46,408 nt of DNA from an uncultured Aeromonadaceae bacterium (lineage in GTDB: Bacteria; Pseudomonadota; Gammaproteobacteria; Enterobacterales; Aeromonadaceae): positions 1-46,408 of the forward strand of contig CAMFKP010000030.1 in assembly GCA_945957385.1 (NCBI GenBank), given 5' to 3'. This document shows, piece after piece, positions 1-8,441 of the stretch. The notes beneath the pieces were generated by a model, which did not search any database, was not told the origin of the DNA, and saw only the letters and a list, made by a program, of their open reading frames with translations. Within the stretch, counting starts at the first letter, position 1. Each line of letters starts with the position of its first letter. Position numbers and translations under genes: made by a program.

Positions 1-47
1 CTACACTCGACTAGTCGTCGGCAGCGTCAGATGTGTATAAGAGACAG
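1..47. other. Illumina Nextera i5 adapter read into the contig (non-genomic)
   Basis: Bases 1-6 match the end of the P5 flow-cell oligo (..CTACAC), 7-14 read TCGACTAG, which I recognise as Nextera XT index S513, 15-28 are TCGTCGGCAGCGTC and 29-47 are the Tn5 mosaic end AGATGTGTATAAGAGACAG. The order P5 end, index, read-1 adapter, mosaic end is exactly that of a tagmentation library. Genomic sequence starts at 48. Translated on the minus strand it adds the spurious tail CLLYTSDAADD to the truncated efflux permease, so any protein carrying that tail is an artefact. Confidence 0.98.
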
Positions 48-388
48 GCATCACGCACATCATCCAATGCTTCCTGGGTGGGTTTTTCAAGCCGGAACTC
101 GATGGTAATGGTGGCTGAACCATCTGTGGTCTGGGTATAGATGTGTTTGACGCCTTGCACTGACGCTACCGAGTTTTCGATCTTGCGCGCGATCTCGGTC
201 TCCATCTGTGACGGCGCCGCGCCCGGCAGCGAGGCGCTGACCACCACCATCGGCAGATCGATATCCGGCATATTCTGGATACCCATCTGGTGAAATCCCA
301 TCAGGCCGATCAGCGTCAGCAGCAAGAAACCCAGGACGCTGGGGATGGGGTTGCGGATCGACCAGGCCGATACGTTAAGACGGGCCAT
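48..388 (-). CDS. RND efflux transporter permease, N-terminal fragment
   Basis: Only about the first 113 residues are genomic; the gene runs off the contig into the adapter. A first membrane helix lies near residues 15-33 (IPSVLGFLLLTLIGLMGF), followed by the start of the periplasmic porter domain with the MPDIDLPMVVV segment and the PSQMETEIARKIENSV stretch typical of AcrB/MexB-type inner-membrane proton antiporters. It starts 3 nt after the stop of the upstream adaptor gene, so the two are one operon pumping drugs, dyes or other amphiphiles out through an outer-membrane channel not seen here. Substrate cannot be read from this fragment. The resemblance is to the Hae1-like group rather than the CusA heavy-metal group, but the key residues for deciding are missing. 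Confidence 0.93.
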
Positions 389-390
389 GT

Positions 391-1530
391 TTATTCTCCC
401 GTACTGGCGGCGGCAGCGGTGCCGAGTGTGCTGACGCGCACGCGGTCACCATCGTTAAGAAAACCGACGCCCGTGTCGACGACGCGGGTTTCGCTCGCCA
501 ACGGGCTCAGGATGGCGATGTCGTCACCCTGTCGCGTGCCCGTTACCACTTTGAGTTGCGTCAGGCGGTTGTCGCCGGCCAGCAGAAACAGGTAGTGAAA
601 GCCGTCGCGCAGCAGCACGGCACGTTGTGGCACTGTGACTACATCCACCATTCCCAACTCGATGTCACCGTGGGCAAACATGCCGGCTCGGGCCGCGCTC
701 GCGTTGATCAAATCGACATAGACCAGCCCGGTCCGGCTGTTGGCATCCAGCGTTGGGGCGACGCGGCGCACCTGGCCATTGAAGTGCTGTTGGGCGGTGG
801 TGGTGATCTTCACCGGCATACCAGCTTGGATCTGCGCCAGTTCAGCGGCAGGGAGCTCGGCGCGCCATTCGAGGCGATCACCGCGATTAAGGCGAAACAG
901 TTCGTCTCCGGTCTGTACCACGGCGCCGAGTGTGGCCAACCGGCTGGTGATGGTGCCGTCATCGGGCGCGGTGATCTGGGTTTGAGCCAGGCGTAACCGG
1001 GCATTCTGCAGTGCGGCCTGCAGACCGGCGACACGGGCTCTGGCGGCTTTTTCGGCAACCAGGTAGGCGGTAGCTTGCTGCTCACTCAAGGTGCCTTTGC
1101 CCTGCACGCGGCGCGCGCGTTCGGCATTGGCGGTGGCTTCCTGCAGGGTGGCGTTCGCCTCTTCCAGATTGGCCGCGGTCTGGGCAAGCTCGGCACGCAC
1201 TGTCTCATCTTGCAACCGGGCTAACGTTTGCCCCTTATGCACGTGCTCACCGATTTCGACTTCAAGGGTCGTCAGACGCAGGCCGCCGATTTCAGCCCCG
1301 ACGATGGCCTCCTGCCACGCCGTGATGCTGCCGTTGGCGCTGATGGTGTGCGGCCAGCGCTGGTGGCGGGGTGTCGCTACGCTAACCGTCAGGGCTGCAG
1401 ACTGGGTGGCTTGGGGTTTGTTCTCTGCGGATGGCGTGTGCAACCAGAGGCCGATTCCGGCCACTGATAACACCAGAACGCCCGTCCACAATAGACGAGG
1501 GTGGCGACGCAACAAGACAGCAAGCTTCAT
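391..1530 (-). CDS. RND efflux periplasmic adaptor (membrane fusion protein)
   Basis: 379 residues, the usual length for HlyD/AcrA-type adaptors. An N-terminal membrane anchor or uncleaved signal lies near residues 10-30 (RLLWTGVLVLSVAGIGLWL). The biotinyl-lipoyl-like halves flank a coiled-coil hairpin near 105-180 (LQDETVRAELAQTAANLEEA onwards), followed by the beta-barrel with the ITAPDDGTITSR element that closes the lipoyl domain. It bridges the inner-membrane RND pump to an outer-membrane channel. The permease gene follows 2 nt downstream on the same strand. The start follows a weakly purine-rich leader. No regulator gene is adjacent: 1531-1897 upstream is non-coding. Confidence 0.92.
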   Translation of the reverse strand: MKLAVLLRRHPRLLWTGVLVLSVAGIGLWLHTPSAENKPQATQSAALTVSVATPRHQRWPHTISANGSITAWQEAIVGAEIGGLRLTTLEVEIGEHVHKGQTLARLQDETVRAELAQTAANLEEANATLQEATANAERARRVQGKGTLSEQQATAYLVAEKAARARVAGLQAALQNARLRLAQTQITAPDDGTITSRLATLGAVVQTGDELFRLNRGDRLEWRAELPAAELAQIQAGMPVKITTTAQQHFNGQVRRVAPTLDANSRTGLVYVDLINASAARAGMFAHGDIELGMVDVVTVPQRAVLLRDGFHYLFLLAGDNRLTQLKVVTGTRQGDDIAILSPLASETRVVDTGVGFLNDGDRVRVSTLGTAAAASTGE

Positions 1531-1897
1531 GGGGTGTTCTCTGATGGTTGTTTGTTGTTATCAGTCAAGGTGTCTCGGCATCAGTAGGCCCAATTGCAAA
1601 CTGTGCCGGCACATCCTGACGGTATCTCAGGGTGACCTGTGGTGTCGATCTTATGCGAGTGCCGAACGCAGGAAGTCACGGTCAGGCAACATTATGCCGG
1701 GTATCGGATTAGTGACGGATTAACAAACGGGGTTGAACTGGAAGCACGATGCAACTTGGATCTTTTTGAATCTTTAGCAAAAAAACGCATAAGGATGACG
1801 AATTATGTTGGTTCGCTTCACCGCAGTGGCCGGCTAGCCTGATGTTGTCCGGCATTAAGCGCCGATATACAGAATAAATTATCGTGAAGAGGTGGAT
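1531..1897. other. Divergent intergenic spacer between efflux and amino-acid importer operons
   Basis: About 370 bp without a convincing gene. It must hold the promoters of the leftward efflux operon and the rightward ABC importer. I see no clear operator palindrome. An 11-codon frame (1805-1837) with an AAGGA nine bases upstream could be a leader peptide but has nothing else to support it. The Shine-Dalgarno AAGAGG of the importer gene sits at 1887-1892. Confidence 0.6.
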
Positions 1898-2665
1898 ATG
1901 AAGTTGACTCGTTTGGTGGTGTTGGGTGCCTTGTCGCTGTCCCTGTCAGGTGTTGCCACGGCGGCCAGTCTGGCCGAGATCAAAAGTGCCGGCGCGATTC
2001 GCATTGGTACCGAAGGCACCTATGCGCCGTTCACCTATCACGAAGCCAGTGGGGATCTGGTGGGCTTCGATGTCGAGATTGGCCGTGCCATCGCGGCCAA
2101 GTTAGGCGTCAAGGCGGATTTTATCGAAGGGAAGTGGGATGGACTGATCGCCGGCATTGATGCCAATCGTTATGACCTGGTGATCAATCAGGTGTCCATT
2201 ACGCCGGAGCGCCAGGCCAAGTATGACTTCTCCGCTCCTTATATTGTCTCCAAGGCCGTCGTGCTGGTACGTAACGATGACGACAGCATCAAGGGCTTTG
2301 CCGATCTTAAAGGCAAGAAGTCGGCCCAGTCACTGACCAGTAACTTTGGCAAGCTGGCGGCCAGCAATGGTGCCGAGTTGGTCGCGACCGATGGTTTTAA
2401 TCAGTCTGTCGAGCTGGTGTTGTCACGCCGCGCCGATGCCACCATCAATGACAGCCTCTCGTATCTGGATTTCAAGAAACACAAGCCGGATGCGCCGCTG
2501 AAGATCGCCGCCACACAAGAGAGCGCCGACAGCGCGGGCGTGCTGCTGGCCAAGGGCCAACCTGAACTGCTGGCGGCCGTCAACCAGGCGCTGACCGACA
2601 TCAAGGCCGATGGTACCTACCTGAAGATTGCTGACAAATACTTCGGCGCCGACGTGTCGAAATAA
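1898..2665 (+). CDS. Cystine-type amino-acid ABC transporter, periplasmic binding protein
   Basis: 255 residues with a Sec signal peptide (residues 1-23, ending ATAAS). The mature part is a family-3 solute-binding protein: GTEGTYAPFTYHE, then GFDVEIGRAIAAKLGV, WDGLIAGIDANRYD, INQVSITPERQAKYDFSAPY. This arrangement, including the C-terminal YFGADVSK, closely resembles E. coli FliY/TcyJ, the cystine-binding protein, so cystine or a related amino acid is the likely ligand; exact specificity is inference. The ATG at 1898 is preferred over the GTG at 1892 because AAGAGG (1887-1892) then lies 5 bases upstream. The permease gene follows after 26 nt. Confidence 0.9.
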   Translation: MKLTRLVVLGALSLSLSGVATAASLAEIKSAGAIRIGTEGTYAPFTYHEASGDLVGFDVEIGRAIAAKLGVKADFIEGKWDGLIAGIDANRYDLVINQVSITPERQAKYDFSAPYIVSKAVVLVRNDDDSIKGFADLKGKKSAQSLTSNFGKLAASNGAELVATDGFNQSVELVLSRRADATINDSLSYLDFKKHKPDAPLKIAATQESADSAGVLLAKGQPELLAAVNQALTDIKADGTYLKIADKYFGADVSK

Positions 2666-2691
2666 CCTAACCGGATGCAAGGAGCCCTGCC

Positions 2692-3369
2692 GTGCCTGCC
2701 TGGTTACAGTTGATGCTTGATTCTTTCTGGCCCCTCCTTAAGGCGGGGCTACTTTTTACCGTGCCACTGACACTGATCACGTTTGTTCTGGGGATCTCTT
2801 TGGGGTTTATCACCGCGTTGACGCGGTTGTATGCCCCCTGGCCGCTGGTGTTGATCGCCCGTTTTTATGTCTGGTTGATCCGTGGCACGCCCTTGTTGGT
2901 GCAGCTGTTTCTGATCTTCTACGGTCTGCCCAGTGTCGGTATTACGCTGGATGCGTTCACCGCCGCCGTGATTGGTTTTACGCTCAATGTCGGTGCCTAC
3001 AGTTCAGAAATCATCCGCGCGACCCTGGCCGCCGTCCCGCGCGGACAATGGGAAGCCGCTTATTCGATCGGGATGGGATGGGCACAGGCGATGCGTCGCG
3101 TGGTGTTGCCGCAAGCCGGACGCATTGCTGTCCCGCCGCTGTCAAATACCTTTATCTCGCTGGTGAAGGACACCTCGCTGGCGGCGGCGGTCACGGTGCC
3201 GGAACTGTTTCAGTCGGCGCAACGTATTGCCGCGGCGACCTATGAACCGTTGACGCTGTATGTCGAGGCGGCGCTGATTTACCTGATATTCAGCTCGGTC
3301 TTGTCGGCGCTGCAAACCCGACTGGAAGCTAGACTGGGATCTCCATCCACGACAGGAGAGCGGACATGA
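2692..3369 (+). CDS. Amino-acid ABC transporter permease (cystine type, TcyL-like)
   Basis: 225 residues, the size of HisMQ/GlnP-family permeases. Hydrophobic segments lie near 12-35, 50-75, 85-105 and 185-210. The EAA cytoplasmic loop, which contacts the ATPase, reads EAAYSIGMGWAQAMRRVVLPQA near 125-146. The start is GTG with AGGAG at 2680-2684. Its stop overlaps the ATPase start (ATGA at 3366-3369), so the two are translationally coupled. The membrane subunit is probably a homodimer, since no second permease gene is present. Confidence 0.92.
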   Translation: MPAWLQLMLDSFWPLLKAGLLFTVPLTLITFVLGISLGFITALTRLYAPWPLVLIARFYVWLIRGTPLLVQLFLIFYGLPSVGITLDAFTAAVIGFTLNVGAYSSEIIRATLAAVPRGQWEAAYSIGMGWAQAMRRVVLPQAGRIAVPPLSNTFISLVKDTSLAAAVTVPELFQSAQRIAAATYEPLTLYVEAALIYLIFSSVLSALQTRLEARLGSPSTTGERT

Positions 3370-4133
3370 TTCGTCTAACGGCCATCGAGAAGGCCTTTTC
3401 CGGGCAGACGGTGCTCTCCGGCATCGATTTGCAACTACAGGAAGGCAGTGTCACGGCGTTGATTGGCCCATCCGGCAGTGGCAAGAGCACCTTGCTGCGC
3501 TGCGTCAATCTGCTGGAGCAACCCCAGGGTGGCGAGTTGCAGATTGGCAATGCCCAGATCGACTTTCACGTTCATCCGCATCCGTCACGACGCCAGGTAC
3601 AGGCAATCCGCCAGCAGACCGGCATGGTGTTCCAGAGCTTCCAGCTGTTTCCACACCTGAGTGTGCTGGAAAACGTCATGGAAGGCCTGGTGACTGTGCT
3701 CGGGTGGAGCAAGGCGGCTGCGCGGGAGCGCGCCGAGGCATTGCTGGTCAAGGTGGGGATGGGCCACAAGGCCGATGCCATGCCGGCGACGCTCTCCGGC
3801 GGTCAGCAGCAACGGGTGGCGATTGCCCGCGCGCTGGCACCGTCGCCGCGGGTGCTGTTGTGTGACGAACCGACATCGGCTCTGGATCCGGAGCTGGCTC
3901 AGGAAGTGGTGGCGGTACTGCGCCAACTGGCAGCAGAAGGGACCACCATGTTGATGGCGACCCATGATCTGCGTCTGGCGGCCAACATTGCCCAGCAGGT
4001 GGTGTTCCTTGAGGCGGGACGCATCGTCGAGCAAGGGCCAGCCCAGCAGATCTTTACCGCGCCGCAGCAGGAGCGTACACGGCGCTTCATCACCACGCTG
4101 ACCGATGGCTTGCCGGAGAACTGGGAGATTTAA
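3366..4133 (+). CDS. Amino-acid ABC transporter ATP-binding protein (cystine type, TcyN-like)
   Basis: 255 residues with all ABC ATPase motifs: Walker A GPSGSGKST near 33-41, Q-loop VFQSFQLFPHLSVLENVMEG, signature LSGGQQQRVAIARAL, Walker B VLLCDEPTSALDPE and the H-loop ATHDL. The histidine-rich insertion DFHVHPHPSRRQ before the Q-loop is unusual for the family. It powers import with the two upstream gene products. It ends just ahead of a strong intrinsic terminator. Confidence 0.95.
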   Translation: MIRLTAIEKAFSGQTVLSGIDLQLQEGSVTALIGPSGSGKSTLLRCVNLLEQPQGGELQIGNAQIDFHVHPHPSRRQVQAIRQQTGMVFQSFQLFPHLSVLENVMEGLVTVLGWSKAAARERAEALLVKVGMGHKADAMPATLSGGQQQRVAIARALAPSPRVLLCDEPTSALDPELAQEVVAVLRQLAAEGTTMLMATHDLRLAANIAQQVVFLEAGRIVEQGPAQQIFTAPQQERTRRFITTLTDGLPENWEI

Positions 4134-4152
4134 CTCCTCTCGCTGCGGCCTG

Positions 4153-4186
4153 AATGACCGCCGCCTAGCCGGCGGTCATTTTTTTT
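4153..4186 (+). terminator. Intrinsic terminator of the amino-acid importer operon
   Basis: Perfect 11-bp stem: AATGACCGCCG (4153-4163) pairs with CGGCGGTCATT (4170-4180) around a 6-base loop, followed by a T tract (4179-4186). It lies 20 bp after the ATPase stop. It also encodes the last codons and the stop of the opposite-strand small gene. Confidence 0.93.
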
Positions 4187-4344
4187 AACTGCTTGCGCGC
4201 GCAGTCACACTGACCACCACGCAGCGCCGGGCACTTCTTGCAGGGCGGGGTATACCAGGGACGTAGCAGCAGAGCCTCCATGGCGGCTTTGTCGAGGCGG
4301 GCGAGTTTTTTCTTGCCGAGTTTGGGCTTCTTCTGGTCAGACAT
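4165..4344 (-). CDS. Small Cys-rich basic protein of unknown function
   Basis: 59 residues, highly basic, with a lysine-rich N-terminus (KKPKLGKKKLARLDK) and a C-terminal cysteine cluster CKKC-x7-CDC that could bind a metal ion. I do not recognise a named family. The frame is complete, GGGGA sits five bases before the chosen ATG (4344), and a start four codons earlier is possible. Its last codons lie inside the terminator hairpin of the convergent importer operon. It could be a small zinc-binding cytoplasmic protein; nothing in the neighbourhood assigns a role. Confidence 0.6.
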   Translation of the reverse strand: MSDQKKPKLGKKKLARLDKAAMEALLLRPWYTPPCKKCPALRGGQCDCARKQLKKMTAG

Positions 4345-4489
4345 GGTCGTCCCCATTGCAGCCGGGAGCGGCTATTGCAGATTTAACCGTGTCGGTGGCC
4401 GCGCTGCCAATCCAATTTGTCGATGGTGTTGATGGACAAACTCGCGCTGCGCCTGACGGCCAGAACGCCTTGGTGCTGGGCCTGGCGCA

Positions 4490-5587
4490 TCAGGCGATAT
4501 GGCGCCGAAACAGGTACAGTGCGGCCGCGAGATTGCACAGCGCGAACAGCAACAAGGGCCACAGGAACGGCCAGCAGGCAGCGAAACCGAATCCCTTGAG
4601 GAAGATGCCCTTGAGGATCAGGATGAAGTAGGTCAACGGGTTGATCCAGGCCAGCGCCTGGAACGGCAGCGGCATGTTCTCAATCGGCGAGACATAACCC
4701 GAGACAATCACCGCCGGCACCATGAAGCAGAAGACACCGAGGAAGGCCTGCTGCTGGTTGGCGCACAACGACGAGATAAACAAGCCGACACCGGAGAGCG
4801 CCAGGCCATAGGCCAGCAGCCCCAACCCGAGCATCGGCAACGAGCCGGTGAACGGTACGCCGTACAAAACTCGCGCCGCCAGGGCGATAAAGCTGCCTTG
4901 CATGAAGGCGACCAGCATGCCGGGGATCGCCTTGCCGACCATGATATACAGCGGGGTCAACGGCGAGACCAACAGTTGATCGAAGGTGCCTTCTTCGCGC
5001 TCCCGGGCGACCGACAGTGCCGTGACAATTAGGCAGCCGATGGTGGTGATGATCGCCACCAGGCTCGGCAGTATGTGCCACTTGAACTCCAGATTTGGGT
5101 TGTACAACTGGCGTACCAGCAGCTTGCCGGGCGGGGCGCCCCACAGATCCTCCTGATACTGCATGATGATCTGGTTGATATAGCCGCTGGCGATCTGGCC
5201 GCTGTTGGAACGGCGGCCGTCGACCAATACCTGGACCCGGGGCGACTGGCGGGCCAGCAGTGTCTGCGCAAAATCGCCGGGAATATGTACCGCGACCAGC
5301 GCCTGCTGCTGTTCCAGTGCCTGTTGCAATGCCGGCATGCCCTGCACCACGACGATGTGGGTAAAGGCGGCCGCCTGGCTTAAACGCTGCACCAGCTCAT
5401 GGCTCTGGGCCGACTGATCCTCGTCATACAGCGCCAGTGAACTGTTGCGGACCTCCAGCGTCGCGGCAAACGGAAACAGTGCCGTCTGCAGGATCACCGG
5501 CATGATCAGCAGCAGGCGCCCCTGCTTGTTATTCAGCAGCGCTTGCAGCTCTTTGCGGATCAGGAACAACAGTCGTTGCAGCATCAT
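4490..5587 (-). CDS. ABC-2 type exporter permease (YbhR-like)
   Basis: 365 residues. An N-terminal helix (residues 20-40) is followed by a large extracytoplasmic domain (to about 175) and five membrane segments at the C-terminal half, the ABC-2 permease plan. The ATG at 5587 overlaps the stop of the preceding permease gene (ATGA), so it starts here and not at the upstream in-frame codons, which lie inside the neighbour. With the second permease, the double ATPase and the HlyD-type adaptor it forms a YbhGFSR-like exporter. In E. coli that system affects tolerance to antibiotics and cations; the substrate here is unknown. Confidence 0.92.
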   Translation of the reverse strand: MMLQRLLFLIRKELQALLNNKQGRLLLIMPVILQTALFPFAATLEVRNSSLALYDEDQSAQSHELVQRLSQAAAFTHIVVVQGMPALQQALEQQQALVAVHIPGDFAQTLLARQSPRVQVLVDGRRSNSGQIASGYINQIIMQYQEDLWGAPPGKLLVRQLYNPNLEFKWHILPSLVAIITTIGCLIVTALSVAREREEGTFDQLLVSPLTPLYIMVGKAIPGMLVAFMQGSFIALAARVLYGVPFTGSLPMLGLGLLAYGLALSGVGLFISSLCANQQQAFLGVFCFMVPAVIVSGYVSPIENMPLPFQALAWINPLTYFILILKGIFLKGFGFAACWPFLWPLLLFALCNLAAALYLFRRHIA

Positions 5588-6714
5588 GACTCCAGAGTGC
5601 GGCGTGTCTTGCGCGCCGTCAGCAGCAACCAAAATAGCGCCAGTGCCAGCAGACAGAGCAGGTTGGGCCACAGCACGCTATACACGGTACCGGCTTGAAA
5701 CAGGGTTTGCAGCGTACTGGCATAGTAGCGTGCCGGGATCAGGTGGGTGATCCACTGCAACAGGGTTGGCATGCTCGAGATCTCGAACACAAACCCCGAC
5801 AACATCATCGCCGGCAAAAAAGCCCCGGTCAGTGCGGCCTGGGCGGCATTGAACTGGTTGCGAAACAGGGTGGACAGAAACAGCCCCATGCCGAGGGCGC
5901 AGCCTAAGAACAGCGATGAGCTGACAAACAGCGCCAGCAGCGAGCCGCGAAAAGGCACGCCCATGATGTAGACCGCCACCAGCAGGCAGATCCAGCAGGC
6001 CAGCATGCCCAGCAGGTAATAGGGCAGGATCTTCGATAACAACAGCTCGGCCCGGGTCACAGGGGTGGCGAGCAGCGCCTCCATGGTGCCACGTTCCCAT
6101 TCGCGAGCGACCACCAGCGAGGTCAGCAGAGCACCGATGATCGTCATCACAACGGCAATCGAGCCGGGCACCAGAAAGTTGCGGCTGACATTGGCCGGGT
6201 TATACCAGGTGCGGCTTAGCACCTCGATCTGCAGTGGCTGGGGTTGTGCCTGTTCGCGCCGTTGCTGCTGCAGCCAGTTTTGCCACAGGCTCTGCACATA
6301 GTTGGCCATGAACTGGGCGGTGTTGGGTTCGGCACCGTCCACCAGCAGTTGCAGTGGTGCGACCTGCTGCTGTCGCAGCCACTTCGCCGAAAAATCCGCC
6401 GGGATAATCAAGATGGCGCGGATCCGCCCCTGCGCCAGCGCTTGCATCAGTTCGCCCCGGGAGGCACCGTTGTGTACCTCGAACAGCGGGTTGGCGCTGA
6501 GGGTCTGGGCCAGCGTGCTGGCTGCGGCACCGCTGTCTTCACGCAGTAACCCGAGCCGCAGGTGGTTGGCGTCCAGGTTGACGGCATAGCCGAGCACGAA
6601 CAACAGCATCACCGGCATGATGAATGCCACCAGTATGCTGCTTGGGTCACGCAGGATCTGGTAACTCTCCTTGCGGCACAGTGCCCACAGTCGACGCGGA
6701 TGAATTACGGACAT
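5584..6714 (-). CDS. ABC-2 type exporter permease (YbhS-like)
   Basis: 376 residues with the same plan as its partner: anchor near 22-45, extracytoplasmic domain to about 175, then five to six membrane helices including SIAVVMTIIGALLTSLVVAREWERGTMEALLATPVTRAELLL, the amphipathic coupling region of ABC-2 permeases (shown here as the start of the transport core). It overlaps the ATPase gene upstream by 10 nt and the next permease by 4 nt, both signs of translational coupling. It probably heterodimerises with the YbhR-like protein. Confidence 0.92.
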   Translation of the reverse strand: MSVIHPRRLWALCRKESYQILRDPSSILVAFIMPVMLLFVLGYAVNLDANHLRLGLLREDSGAAASTLAQTLSANPLFEVHNGASRGELMQALAQGRIRAILIIPADFSAKWLRQQQVAPLQLLVDGAEPNTAQFMANYVQSLWQNWLQQQRREQAQPQPLQIEVLSRTWYNPANVSRNFLVPGSIAVVMTIIGALLTSLVVAREWERGTMEALLATPVTRAELLLSKILPYYLLGMLACWICLLVAVYIMGVPFRGSLLALFVSSSLFLGCALGMGLFLSTLFRNQFNAAQAALTGAFLPAMMLSGFVFEISSMPTLLQWITHLIPARYYASTLQTLFQAGTVYSVLWPNLLCLLALALFWLLLTARKTRRTLES

Positions 6715-8441
6715 GGTTCTGCCTCCTCGACCAGGCGAATAAAGGCCTGCTCCATGCTGGGCGCCGGGCAGTCGGCGCTGGCGATGCGAGCCTTGAGCTC
6801 ATCTGGCGTACCCAGTGCCAACAGGCGGCCGCGGTAGATGAACGCAATGCGATCACAATACTCGGCTTCGTCCATGAAGTGGGTGGTGACCATGATGGTG
6901 ACACCTTTATCCGCCAGGCCGTTGATATGGCTCCAGAATTCGCGGCGCGTTACCGGATCGACGCCGGAGGTGGGTTCATCCAGGAACAGCACCGGCGGTT
7001 CGTGCATCACGGCACAGGCCAGCGCCAGTCGCTGTTTGAAACCCAGTGGCAGCGTGTCGGCCAGTACCGGCAGGTAGGGGGCGAGAGCAAAGGCCTCGAC
7101 CATCTGCGCGATCTTGTGTGCCTGGCGTTGGCTACGCAGGCCGTAGATCCCGGAGAAAAAAGCCAGATTCTGCGCCACCGTCAACTGACCGTAGAGCGCA
7201 AATTTTTGCGCCATGTAACCCAGTTGCTGGCGTGCCTGGGAGGGGCTCTTGTCCAGCGGATAGCCCATGACATGGGCCTGGCCATGGCTGGCCTTGAGCA
7301 GGCCGCACTCCATCTTGAAGGTGGTCGACTTGCCTGCACCATTCGGCCCCAGCAGGCCGAAAATTTCACCCCGTTGCACCTCGAAGCTGACCCGGTCAGT
7401 GGCGAGAAAGCTGCCGAAGCGCTTGGTCAGCTCGTGCGCCGTGATCACCGGACCTTGACCCAGTACCTGATGCTGATCGGCGGTGAGATCGGCCAGCGCC
7501 GAATCGCCGCCGGGCCCGCCGCCGAGCAGGCTGATGAACGCATCCTCCAGCCGCGGCTCGGCGGACAGGTAATGGCAATGGAGACCGGCGTTGAGTTCGG
7601 CCGGTGGCGGACAGCAGGCCGTGTCCGTCAGGACCAGACGCAGCATCTGGCCTTGGATCACGCCATCGATCACTTCGGGACGCCGCAGCAACTGGCGCAG
7701 CAGCGGACGTCGCGGCACCGTGAAACCGGCCAGATACCAGCAGCGACCCTGTAGCGGCGCCTTGAGTTCCGCCGGGGTGCCGCTGGCCAGCAGCCGCCCC
7801 TGATTGAGCAGCAGCACGCTGTCGCACAGCTCGGCTTCGTCCAGATAGGCGGTGCTCCAGACCACCGTCATGCCCTGGGCCGCCAGCTCACGCACCATCT
7901 TCCATAATTCGCGGCGCGAAAGGGGATCGACACCGACCCCGGGCTCATCCAGTAGCAGGATGCGCGGCTGGCCCAGCAGGGTACAGGCCAACCCCAGTTT
8001 CTGCTTCATGCCACCGGAGAGTTGACCGGCGTAGCGGTCGGTGAAGCGTCCCAGATCGGTAAATGCCAACAGGCGCGCCATGCGCTGTTCGCGCTCGGTA
8101 CCGATGATCTGGCGCAGATCGGCATACAGCTGCAGGTTCTCGGCCACGGTGAGATCTTCATACAGACCAAATTTCTGTGGCATGTAGCCGATCCACTCAT
8201 GCAAGCGCGGATCGGCCTGGGCGGGATCGAGGCCGCCGACCGTCAGCGTGCCCAGTGTCGGGTGCAACAGTCCGGCCAGCAAGCGGAGCAACGTGGTTTT
8301 ACCGGCGCCATCGGGGCCGACCAAACCGGTGATGCTACCAGGCGCGACCCGGAAGCTCAGCCGATCCAGGGCCGGTGCTGCAGCGTCAGCGAACTGCTTG
8401 ACCAGTTCGCTGACGCAGATGGCGGCCGGAGGCGGGGTCAT
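6705..8441 (-). CDS. Tandem ABC exporter ATPase (YbhF-like, two nucleotide-binding domains)
   Basis: 578 residues holding two ABC domains. Domain 1 has Walker A GPDGAGKTT, signature LSGGMKQKLGLA and Walker B ILLLDEPGVGVDP. Domain 2 (from about residue 330) has GPNGAGKSTT, a degenerate signature LPLGFKQRLALA and Walker B VLFLDEPTSGVDP with the TTHFMDEA switch. The fused layout is that of YbhF. The unequal signatures suggest that the two ATP sites differ in activity. It overlaps the adaptor gene upstream by 4 nt. Confidence 0.95.
   Translation of the reverse strand: MTPPPAAICVSELVKQFADAAAPALDRLSFRVAPGSITGLVGPDGAGKTTLLRLLAGLLHPTLGTLTVGGLDPAQADPRLHEWIGYMPQKFGLYEDLTVAENLQLYADLRQIIGTEREQRMARLLAFTDLGRFTDRYAGQLSGGMKQKLGLACTLLGQPRILLLDEPGVGVDPLSRRELWKMVRELAAQGMTVVWSTAYLDEAELCDSVLLLNQGRLLASGTPAELKAPLQGRCWYLAGFTVPRRPLLRQLLRRPEVIDGVIQGQMLRLVLTDTACCPPPAELNAGLHCHYLSAEPRLEDAFISLLGGGPGGDSALADLTADQHQVLGQGPVITAHELTKRFGSFLATDRVSFEVQRGEIFGLLGPNGAGKSTTFKMECGLLKASHGQAHVMGYPLDKSPSQARQQLGYMAQKFALYGQLTVAQNLAFFSGIYGLRSQRQAHKIAQMVEAFALAPYLPVLADTLPLGFKQRLALACAVMHEPPVLFLDEPTSGVDPVTRREFWSHINGLADKGVTIMVTTHFMDEAEYCDRIAFIYRGRLLALGTPDELKARIASADCPAPSMEQAFIRLVEEAEPCP

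Noticed and set aside
1805..1837. 11-codon leader peptide upstream of the amino-acid importer
   Set aside because: Only a spaced AAGGA supports it; no attenuator or codon bias for a relevant amino acid is seen.
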